Assembly: GCA_958430865.1 (NCBI GenBank)
Contig: CAUDNR010003913.1
Span: forward strand, 25,790 to 47,839
Origin: Entrophospora sp. SA101
Lineage: Eukaryota; Glomeromycota; Glomeromycetes; Entrophosporales; Entrophosporaceae
DNA length: 22,050 bases
Direction of reading: 5' to 3'
A program made the translations under genes and the position numbers. Positions within the stretch are counted from its first letter, which is position 1; each line of letters opens with the position of its first letter. Shown piece by piece: positions 9,156-17,699 of the stretch. A model generated the notes under the pieces. That model searched no databases. It was not told the origin of the DNA and saw nothing but the letters and a program-made list of their open reading frames with translations.

Positions 9156-10167
9156 ATGGCCGTTCTCAAAGGCAGGAATTTCGAGCAGCATATTAAGAAT
9201 GCGTTGCAGAATCATAACATAGGTCTTACAAAAACCGTGTGAGTATTTTTTTACTCACTAAGTATGTCGAGTTATTATATATCTGAAGTTACGCTGCTAC
9301 TAGGATTTAAATGAATAGAAATGAAAGCGCTTCGTGGCCACAACTTGTGAAAGTTACCAGTTGGGTACCCAGACCCAATATACGGTGGACGACCTGTTGT
9401 GAACGTTCTTCTATCATCCGAAAAGCCATGCTGGCTGCAGCGCCGGGGCCTGTAGTGAATAGGATGTATGAAAAAAAATAAAAGCGCATCGTGGCCACAA
9501 CTTGTGAAAGTTACCAGTTGGGTACCCAGACCCAATATACGGTGGACGACCTGTTGTGAACGTTTATTTTGCTTCTTGATAATTATGAAACATAACTTAT
9601 TATTTTATATTTTATATTTTATTGTTTTTAGACATACGGGTGATAATGGAATAGACCTGTTAGGAGGTTTTGTTTATGAGGAAGAAAAGTATCTTTTGCT
9701 TATTCAATGCAAGGTCAGTGTGTTATTGATATATATATTATTTAAATATATTTTTAATATATTTTTTAATTTATAGCACTGCTTATGCTTCCCTCGAGAT
9801 GTCCGTGAACTAAAAGGTGTCATGGGTAGATATCCTGACTTTACTTCGATTGGCGTTTTTAGAAGCTGAGTTAGCACCATCCAACATAATCTTAACAAAC
9901 CAAGTTGATATATATCATGATTTATGTCGCTTTGTTGTATTTCTTAAGGAAAAAATAATACTCAAACGTTCAAGTGAAAAAATGGAATTAAAAAAGGAAA
10001 TGCAAGAAGAAATAGAAAAGGAATTGTGGGCAAAAGTGGCAAAAGAATTTAATCAAAATTTAGATCGAAAAGATACAATCATTATTATTTTACTTATAAT
10101 TGTCATAATTTTATTACTTTCATTATTTTCATTATTATTTTATTTTGTTTTTTATTTAAATCATTAA
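9156..10167 (+). pseudogene. Mrr/RRG7-like PD-(D/E)XK nuclease domain with C-terminal membrane segment, frameshifted
   Basis: Exons 9156-9238, 9632-9713 and 9777-10167 join in phase with GTGAGT and GTCAGT donors and TAG acceptors. The first exon gives KGRNFEQHIKNAL, like the leading helix with conserved Glu in Mrr-type restriction-endonuclease-fold proteins. The second gives GDNGIDLLGG (metal-binding Asp at 9654-9656) and LLLIQCK (catalytic QxK, 9705-9713). The third gives RDVRELKGVMGRYPDFTSIGVF and then hits TGA at 9867-9869. The next frame, offset by one base, continues as AELAPSNIILTNQVDIYHDL, a charged coiled-coil-like segment, and a strongly hydrophobic end (IIIILLIIVIILLLSLF). So the gene is either frameshifted, with some residues lost, or contains a sequence error. 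Restored length would be about 184 residues. Fungal Rrg7 is a mitochondrial relative by fold; the role here is unknown. Confidence 0.6.
9300..9564 (+). repeat. 84-bp direct duplication inside the nuclease gene intron
   Basis: 9324-9407 and 9481-9564 are identical except for one base (T/A at the eighth position). The period is 157 bp, and similarity extends weakly upstream (AGGAT..ATGAA), so this is a tandem duplication of a unit of about 157 bp. The unit is clearly richer in G+C than its surroundings and contains the palindromes GTGGCCAC (9334-9341) and TGGGTACCCA (9362-9371). It is open in several frames on both strands but matches no protein I know. It makes the first intron about 390 nt long. 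Confidence 0.9.
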
Positions 10168-10589
10168 TATAAAATGTTTATTAAGAAATTGGTTTAACAT
10201 ACAATTTGGATATGATTGATCTAAAATAGTGTTATCAACGATGATTTTTGTTTGAACAGCTTTACAATAAAGAAAGGTTTAGGAGAATGGCCATAATTAT
10301 TGGCTTAAATTACCAACTCGATTAAATACTTTTCTTACATAATAAATCAATTCTTCTAATTTTCGAAAATTTTTTAATATTTAAAAAAAAAATTAAAGCA
10401 GGAGTATTATATATGTAGAGGAAATAAGGAAAGATGAAAGTGAGAAATATGTTAATCTTTGATAACAGAAAATGAAGAAACCGAAGACTTGTACAATCTG
10501 AGAGATTAAAGAAGAAAAAAGCCAAAAGCGTATTAATATAATGGTAAGTTATATCATGGCTAAGCATGTTTTAATTTCAAAAAAAATTA
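10168..10589. other. AT-rich intergenic stretch
   Basis: About 420 bp of AT-rich DNA between the nuclease-like gene and the piggyBac element. A minus-strand open frame at 10322-10567 is Phe/Leu/Ile-rich and looks like a by-product of composition. Confidence 0.6.
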
Positions 10590-10615
10590 TTAATGAGTAT
10601 CCGTTAGCGATTTTT

Positions 10616-10731
10616 ACTAAATTTAGTATAAATTTTTTTTATATTTTACTAAATTATATATTAAATCTAATATTTTATTTATGCAAAAGATCTAGTAATA
10701 TTTATGTATAAAGTTTTGTACTAAATTTAGT
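10616..10731. repeat. paired 12-bp palindromes in the piggyBac left subterminal region
   Basis: The perfect palindrome ACTAAATTTAGT occurs at 10616-10627 and 10720-10731, both times followed by ATAA. It lies 10 and 114 bp inside the left terminal repeat. Such subterminal repeats often bind transposase; this is inference from position. Confidence 0.6.
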
Positions 10732-10819
10732 ATAATAAATTTTTATAGATATTTTATAAAAGTATATGATAATAACTAAAAGAAATTTATTTACAGATTG
10801 TTTAAAACTTATTCTTTAT

Positions 10820-12877
10820 TTACAAATCTAAAAGATGTTTGCTAAAGCATTTAATACACACCGCTTTTGAAATTTTACATTTACAATAGTATCTTGTTCT
10901 TGTACTACAATATCTGCAATGCAATTGTGGATAAATCGTTTTACCATGAATTTTTCTTTTTGGAAAAGTATCTAAACTATGTAGTAGTTCTGATGTCTTA
11001 GATCGTGTTTTTACTTGTGGGCCCGAAGTTATATTATAGTTTCTATTAAGCATTTCATGTGTTAATTGTCTTCGAAAATCAAAATGTGAAATATTATGTC
11101 CTTCTTTATTCCATTTTTTATATGTAAGAAAAGCATTAGCTTCTGCAACTCCCAATAAAAAAGAAAATATGCGCATTTGCCAACTTGATCCTCACATAAT
11201 ATCATGAAATGATGTCATATGATCTTGTATCTAATAGTATTATAAATATATGAGTATATAATAAATATTATTATAAATAAAAAAGTCTATTATTTAAAAT
11301 CTTTCAAGCTGTATAGATCACATGATGTAACATGCGAAGTAATGGGTCTTACTAGTATAAACCAACATACCTGATTATTAATATCTACGGCCCCTTTTGC
11401 TTGTGAATATTCATAAAAAACTTTTGGTCTTGTGAATGTAACAATTGTTGAGCTAGTATTATTTTTAATTACATGTTCAACTTCATCAGCTTTTGCTGTT
11501 GTTGATGCTGTTGCAATTACACATTGTGGTTTTCAATCTCGTAAAGAAACTGCTATTAATTGTATATTATCAATTGTTGTAATTTTTGATATATATGATC
11601 CATAAGTACTATCAAGTTTTTGAACCATATCACGAGGATAATCAACTGGCCATCCACGTCTTTTTTTTACATGAAAAATACTGTATAATCCATTTTGCAT
11701 TAATAAAATGCAAAGTTTTGGTGAACCAAACCAACTATCACCAACTATTGTACAGCCACTATCAAACCACGGTTGTGTTAATCGTAATACATACCCAGTA
11801 GTACTACCATAATCTGAAGCAAAACATTTATGTTTTTCGATTTCTTTATCTTCACAAGGTTCTAAATGAATAACAATATTTGTCAAACCATCAGCAAGAA
11901 TCTTCCATTCTTGTCCTACAGGATGTGGTTTTCGTGGTATTTTACGACAACCTGGAATTTTATTTTTGATACCTAACCATGAGTTCATTGACTCATCGAT
12001 ACATAATACACTTCCAGGAATTACAGCCTCAATTAAATTTGCATTAAAAGCATTAATAAAACTACGTACTGAAGATAATAGATCATTATCATCAGATATT
12101 TCTAATTCGTTTGGCATCATTAATGTATGATTTGACACTATTTGTTCAAAACGTAAAATACTCATCCAACGTTGAAAATTAAATGGTAATAAAGGTTGTG
12201 TACCCTCTTGAGTCCTCCAATAATAACAGCGATCACTTACAGGAACAACAGACATTAATACCCAAAGTCCTAACCAGGTCATGTACTCATTAATATCTAT
12301 ATTTACCCAATTTGAGTTTTCCACATAAATTAATAGATTGAATAATATTTTCTTCAATATACTTTATAGGAAGATATCGGCGAAATATAGTATATGGTGA
12401 AGCCAAACTAATTGATAAAATATTAATTTTACATGCCAAATTATATGCTAAATGAGTTGCACGTTGATCAATAGTTACTGGTTGCTCTTGCCATGTCACT
12501 GTTGCAGTAAGATCTATGTTGCTAACATCACTAGCATTATCCTCTTCAGAGCTACTCTCACTATAATCAAAAAGATTCTCTTGAACTATCAAAGGTTCTG
12601 CAATCTCAATTTCACGATTTGGAGATACTTGTTTTTCATGATGCAAATTTCCTGCAAGAATATCCACGTTCAAATTTCCATCACCAATTTCTTCAAACTT
12701 TTTTTGAAATATTCGACGTGTTCCGGTTAATTCTCCTACAACCAAACCATAAAGACGTAGGTTTTTTAAATTTTCATTGCTTTGTTGTATGTGTTGTGAA
12801 ATAATATTCTTCGGTAATGCTGTTGCTTTGCAACTAACTCATTCCCCAATAACTATTTTGCTTGAAATTCGTGGCAT
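10820..12877 (-). pseudogene. piggyBac-family transposase, nearly full length, broken
   Basis: Starts ATG at 12877 and ends TAA at 10820-10822, with one intron (11370-11231, GTATGT donor, TAG acceptor). The three catalytic aspartates are present: IDESM (about 11985-12000), GDSWFGS (about 11720-11740) and KGAVDINNQ just before the intron. The second exon reads MTSFHDIM, then RIFSFLLGVAEANAFLTYK, and a cysteine-rich C-terminal domain (CRYC, CKC, CIKC, KH) typical of piggyBac. The frame is interrupted by TGA at 12839-12841, 11533-11535 and 11192-11194, and by a frameshift near 12325-12345 (between IEENIIQS and YVENSNWVN). An acidic Ser/Glu/Asp-rich stretch lies in the N-terminal region. This copy cannot make transposase but keeps ends that could be moved by an intact relative. 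Confidence 0.9.
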
Positions 12878-12952
12878 TGTTTATATGTAATGAATGGATA
12901 TACTTTTAAAATTTATAAGAAAAGTGGGGAAACATAAACTCTCATATTTTTA

Positions 12953-12987
12953 TTAATTAATTAATTGTTATTTAATTAATTAATTGT
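12953..12987. repeat. TAAT-rich short direct repeat, piggyBac right subterminal region
   Basis: Two copies of a (TTAA)n-like TTAATTAATTAATTG segment separated by a few bases, between the transposase start and the right end of the element. Confidence 0.6.
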
Positions 12988-13333
12988 AAAGAAAAAAATT
13001 TATTTTTTATCAGTCTTGGGATTTATTAGTAATACAAGGTTGATCTGGGCAAATGATATTTTACCATGTGACTTACACTTAAAAGGGTGTACAAATTACA
13101 GTATGGACTACAAATGTATTGTATAAATTTCCAAGTGACAATCAGTCATGCCTTTTGTTTAATTATCATTTTAGATAACGGATACTCATTAAAAAAAAAT
13201 AAAAAAGATTAACATTTTCTGAAATATTTAAATATTTAAATTTAATGGTAAGAAATAATTTATTATTATTGTATTTTTTGAAATTCTGATTGTAATAATT
13301 AATTTTTTTCTTTTGTCCAAACCATGATTTTAG

Positions 13334-14109
13334 GGAACCAGGGCTGCTCTTGGCCTTAAAAACATGGACAAAGATGAAACATATTTATGTGATACTGTAT
13401 TGTTTAATCCAACTGGAATACCAATCCGTCTTGAGACAGTCCCTAATTATGGACATTTATATAAGACCAATTTATTATCAATTGTAGCTTCTGGGCCAAT
13501 TATTATGATAAATTCCTTGATTTTGCAGCTCCTTTACTTAGAGTTGCATATTTGCAAACCAGAGTGGATTCAACAAATCATTCAACTAAAGCACCAGAAA
13601 CATTTAGAGATTTTTTGAAATTGACATTTGTCAGTATGAATCCTGAAACTCTTTGCAGATCCCTTGGTGTTGGTAGTGATGGTCGTCTTCTAGAAAGGGT
13701 ATTTCAAATGGAGTTTTATCACTCTGCTACATATGTTCTTCCACAAGATGTTTTCATTTCAGTTGATGTTGGTGCAGTATTTGGTGATGATGGTTATGTT
13801 GATTTTTATGTTGATGATAAAAAAGATTGGGCAATTGAACTCTTATGTGACAGTCAGAACATTAAAGAACACATTAATAGATTTCAAAAAGGTAGCAAAT
13901 ATTATTCAATCATTGATATTGCCAAAGAATATGTGGTTATCAATATAACCCAGGATAAACAACATTCTTCATCTTTTTCTGGAAAGAACTACATATATAT
14001 AGAATTTAACCAAGACTTTAATAAGGTGGTTATGAATTTTCCAGATGGGGAGAAAACAGAAATGTCTTTAGGAGGTAGTGGAATATTAAATGTTGAAATG
14101 CAAATTTGA
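13334..14109 (+). pseudogene. Crinkler-type effector C-terminal domain, frameshifted
   Basis: The open sequence begins right after an acceptor-like TTTTAG and reads GTRAALGLKNMDKDETYL and DTVLFNPTGIPIRLETVPNY. Near 13500-13515 the frame changes, then continues KFLDFAAPLLRVAYLQTRV, ETFRDFLKLTFVSMNPETL, VGSDGRLLERVFQMEFYHSA, VSVDVGAVFG-like and GYVDFYVDD, and WAIELL. This order matches my memory of the C-terminal region of Crinkler (CRN) family proteins found in arbuscular mycorrhizal fungi and oomycetes, with a PD-(D/E)XK-like pattern (Asp in VDFYV, Glu in IELL). The canonical N-terminal CRN trafficking domain and its first exon are not visible; the piggyBac element ends only 142 bp upstream. 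The second frame ends at TGA 14107-14109. Because of the frameshift and missing 5' part I call it a pseudogene; a sequencing error at the shift is the alternative. Confidence 0.7.
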
Positions 14110-14941
14110 TTTATGTAAGATAAGTGGACAAGTAAAACAAATGCATATCATCAAATAAATGCTCTTTTTAATTTAGTGTCAAAATAACTAAACTTCATGA
14201 AAACAAGGGTTATGCAAATAATTAATACTAATCAAATAAAAATAAAAATAAAGCTGATTTGACTTTCTTCTGTCTTTGATACTAACTCAATTCTTTTATG
14301 TTTTAAAGTACATAGGAATCCAAAATACAATAAAAATACAAAATTAAACTAAAATTTCTAAGTTAAAATGGTACCCTTTATGGCAGATACTCCCACCAAG
14401 CACTATAAATTATAAATCTGGATGGGTTAGTATTTACAACTAAGAAAGGCATCCCAGTCTTAGTAAGATAAAATAATAAATAAAATAAAGATGGTTCTGC
14501 AACTAGGAAGTTGCAACCCAAAAAAATATTGACATCCAATGCTGCAACTGCTGTAAGTCTGCAACTGTCTGCAACCTTTGGTTGGTAAGCTACTTCAATC
14601 AATATAAAAGTGAATTTATTTTTATCAAAAAATTTTTTTAATTAAAGTTTAACCAATAAAAAAATGGTAGATAACAAATGGAAATGATTTAAGGCAGTTT
14701 ATTTTTAAATAAAGCATTTCTATTGTTATTTCTCTAAATAAGAAGAATCATCCAACATATCAATTGCATCATTTTTATAAAATGACATAATGTAGAGACT
14801 GCATAGTATGATTTTGATCACTGAATAGTTTTTAAATTTTATGTCAAGTAGTTATTCATAACTAATCCATTTTCAAGTTCAAGTTTATGGTAAAAAACCT
14901 ACAAAGTGAACATAAAATTATATATATAGGGATAAGTGTAT
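14110..14941. other. intergenic region with TGCAAC cluster
   Basis: About 830 bp with no supported gene. Between about 14494 and 14577 the hexamer TGCAAC recurs several times in unequal spacing, giving a minus-strand open frame (14378-14602) that is probably chance. No terminal inverted repeat was found around it. Confidence 0.5.
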
Positions 14942-15985
14942 ATGAAAAGTATTAACAAAGGTAATAAATATAATGGTTCTGATGAATATCAAAAAGCAAT
15001 TGATTTTTTAGAAAAAGGATGTAATTGTGGCTGCTCTTCAAAAATTCCCAAGGAAGAATTTGCAGAATTAAGGGAATCCTTTCAAGCTCTTACTAAAACA
15101 GAACAAGACATATTTTTAATGGCCCAACTTAAGGTAATGGATGGTGGGACAGTAAGTGCCAGTAGACGCCTTAAAAAGAAAACCAGAACTAATAAAAGAA
15201 CTTTCTACCACTGGGATCACAATACACTTCTTTGTCAAGAGACTTATCTCAATATGCTAGGGATTGGTAGAACTTACCTTGAAAATATCAGAAACCATCT
15301 AATAAACAATGGTCTTTTACCAAGAATTCATGGTAATATTAAAAGAATGCCTCAATGGAAAACTAAAATGGTGATTGATAAGAACGTTGCTGAAATAGTA
15401 AAGAATTTTCTGGAAAATTATGCTGAAGTCCATGGGTTACCAAGTCCAGGAAGAAGTATCAATAGAATAACTCAATCAATTGTCTTTTTATCAGCTGAAA
15501 TGAGTTATAAATTTGTGTACAGGGATTTTCTTGCTGGTTTAGAAGAAGATAACAAGTTGAAATCCTTAAAATATGATGCTTTCAGAAAATTATGACATCA
15601 ATTGACACCAGAGATTCAAATTATGAGTCCAAGGACTGACTTGTGTGATACTTGTCAGCATTTTAGAGATGGTTTACATTATAATGCTTGCCAAGGGGAA
15701 GAAGCTAAAGATTTACTCAAAAGATTTAAAGAACATTTATCTAAAGCCAAATTAGAAAGAAATTATTATAATAAAAATACCAAATTAGCAGAAGAACAAA
15801 GAAAACTAGTTAACCAAAATTATTCAAAGGATAAAACACAATATTGCAGTATTAATGCCACTGCACATTATAGTTATGATTGAGCCCAAAATGTTCATAT
15901 ACCACATTTAGATCAACAAGTAAGTAAAATTTATTACCTTAGTCCATGTAAAGTTCATTTATTTGGTATTCAAGATGATGGAATA
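14942..15985 (+). pseudogene. multicopy transposase-like protein, N-terminal portion, with two in-frame TGA codons
   Basis: One frame is open from ATG 14942 to about 15985 except TGA at 15593-15595 and 15881-15883. Visible features: CNCGCS, a Lys/Arg-rich patch (RRLKKKTRTNKR), QWKTKMVIDKNVAEIVKNFL, VHGLPSPGRS, a PRTDLCDTCQ cysteine motif, a Lys/Glu-rich helix, HYSYD-stop-AQNVHIPH and YYLSPCKVHLFGI. This motif order recalls a dispersed gene family in animals and mycorrhizal fungi that behaves like transposon-borne genes; I cannot name it more precisely. Tryptophan would fit the first TGA (FRKL-x-HQLTP) and perhaps the second. The family normally continues beyond HLFGI, but here the frame runs directly into ion-channel sequence. 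The GTG at 14936 is in frame but ATG 14942 is the sensible start. Confidence 0.65.
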
Positions 15986-17512
15986 ATTTTGGATTCAAAT
16001 ATTTGGGTCTTTTATATAATATTTTTGTTATGCTTTGCAATTGCAACAACTGCTTCACCAGATCAATTATCTGATGAAAATAGAAATTCATTATTAATTA
16101 CTACAATCATCCTTGGGTTGGTTCATCTTAATTTTGAAATGAGACAATTTATTTGGAACCCAATGAAATATGTCACTGACTTCTGGAATTATTTTGGTAT
16201 GATATTATTATTATTAATTATTATTATTAGTTAATAATTTAATAATGATTATTATTTATTTAATAGACCTTGGGGCATATTACTTACCAATCATTACTTC
16301 AATTCTATGGCTATATTATAATGGTTCACCAGCTACTGAGTTGGTTTCATCATCTAATTTGTTATTAGATCTGAAATTTATGTTGTTTTTAAGAACATTT
16401 ACATACTTTGGAAAATATTTTGGAATCATTATAGGAGTTGCTAAAAAAGTTTTCTCATTTTTAATAATATTATTTTAAGTTTTTCACATGTGTTTTACAT
16501 CTTATTGAAACCAATTCAGGTGGATTATACACTAGACAGCCCTGATTTCAAAGAGAATGATCCCAATAATCCTTGGAATCTTGCTTCTAAATATTTTACA
16601 TATTTTGAAAATAACAATTCATATGACCAAAATTCATTTATGGTCCAACAACCTGATAGAAACACAAACACATTTACAGATTTTCACTCCTCAATGCTGG
16701 CAATGTATAATTTTCTCACAGGTAAAATTTTATATTAATGATATTTAAAATAATATTTTCAATATGTTTGCTAAATATTTAATATAATTGATTTTTTTTT
16801 TAATAGGTGATAGTGGGGCATTTGGATCCTGGCAATTACAAGATGATCCATACCTGGCAATATTATTTGTTTTATTTTCATTTATTGTTGTAGTATATTT
16901 AATGAATTTATTCATTGGTCTTCTTAGCAATCAAATTGAAAATTATAATATAAATGAAGCATTTTTGGCACAAAAGGCAAAAATTATATCAGATATTGAA
17001 TTATTTTATTTACTTCCTAATCAACGTCATTGGAAAGAATGGTTTCCTGATGTTTTGTAATTATGCTTATTTATTTATTTCTTATTTTATTTTTTTTTGA
17101 TAAATTATTATAAACAATTTAAATTGATAAATTGATAGATCCTATTATGTACCAACTGAAGATATTCGAAAAAAAAATTGGAGAAATTGATAATAGTAAA
17201 GAAGATCCATGATTTCTTCCATTTATCTCTGAACAACTTAGAAAAATAGTAGATATACCCAAACTGGATAAAAAAAACAAAATGTATCATAAAAATCTTA
17301 AAAATGATATCAAGGAAATTGAAAACAATATTGAAAACAAACTTGAACAAAGCAAAGCTGATTGTGAAAATCTTAAAAACGATATCAAAGAAATTGAAAA
17401 TAATATGAGGGAAATTGAAAAAAATCTTGAAAATAAATTAAATCATAATAATGAACAGATGTTGATTCAAATGCAAAATTTATTGAATGAGATTAAAAGT
17501 TTAAAAAAATAG
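15986..17512 (+). pseudogene. TRP-like ion-channel C-terminal fragment, spliced but broken
   Basis: Exons about 15986-16196, 16267-16721, 16807-17056 and 17139-17512; introns of 70, 85 and 82 nt are GT..AG. The protein has transmembrane stretches (IWVFYIIFLLCFAIATT, LLITTIILGLVHLNF, LGAYYLPIITSILWLYY, VAKKVFSFLIILF), a pore-helix-like LTGDSGAFGSW and an S6-like LFVLFSFIVVVYLMNLFIGL, as in Ion_trans (TRP-type) channels. The C-terminal end is a charged coiled coil stopped by TAG 17510-17512. Breaks: a one-base frameshift near 16470-16480, an A9-run shift at 17169-17177, and TGA at 17210-17212. The N-terminal cytosolic domain expected for this family is missing and replaced by transposase-like sequence in the same frame. 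Not functional as it stands. Confidence 0.75.
17291..17440 (+). repeat. 75-bp internal duplication encoding coiled-coil repeats
   Basis: NLKNDIKEIENN is encoded twice, with the nucleotide period 75 bp (AATCTTAAAAA at about 17294 and 17369). A third, weaker NNMREIEKNLENKL-type unit follows. The repeats lie in the last exon of the channel fragment and form heptad-like Glu/Lys/Ile/Leu helices. Confidence 0.8.
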
Positions 17513-17699
17513 TTATTATTCCATTAAATGTTATTTATTTTGAAAATGGTTTTATTCATTTCACAGAATTTTTTAAAAAAAAGTTACAAAATTTTCTTTG
17601 TAATAGATGTATAATAGGGTAAATTTTATATTATGTAGCGAGGAAAATATTTCTAGACATTCATGTTAATAAATCAAAATATTATTATTACATTATGAA

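Larger units (their letters stand above)
10590..13192 (-). mobile_element. complete piggyBac-type DNA transposon with TTAA target duplications
   Basis: Ends are exact: TTAA at 10590-10593 is followed by TGAGTATCCGTTA (10594-10606). The reverse complement TAACGGATACTCA (13176-13188) is followed by TTAA (13189-13192). That is a perfect 13-bp terminal inverted repeat flanked by the TTAA duplication characteristic of piggyBac insertion. The element is 2595 bp inside the TTAA sites and carries one minus-strand transposase gene. Both ends being perfect suggests a fairly recent insertion, although the transposase is broken. Confidence 0.95.

Noticed and set aside
9275..9535. Minus-strand open frames across the intronic duplication
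   Set aside because: The two overlapping frames repeat the same peptide because of the 84-bp duplication, and no family is recognisable.
10322..10567. Minus-strand 81-codon hydrophobic frame
   Set aside because: Composition-driven Phe/Leu/Ile run with no domain and no promoter or splice support.
14378..14602. Minus-strand 74-codon frame over the TGCAAC cluster
   Set aside because: No homology I can recognise; frame is explained by the short repeats.
530..17212. Nuclear reassignment of UGA to tryptophan as the preferred explanation for in-frame TGA
   Set aside because: Intact genes use TGG for every tryptophan I checked (three in GalE, three in the CBM48 protein, and about ten in piggyBac). 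An AT-rich genome with UGA as Trp would be expected to use TGA far more often. Kept only as a testable alternative.
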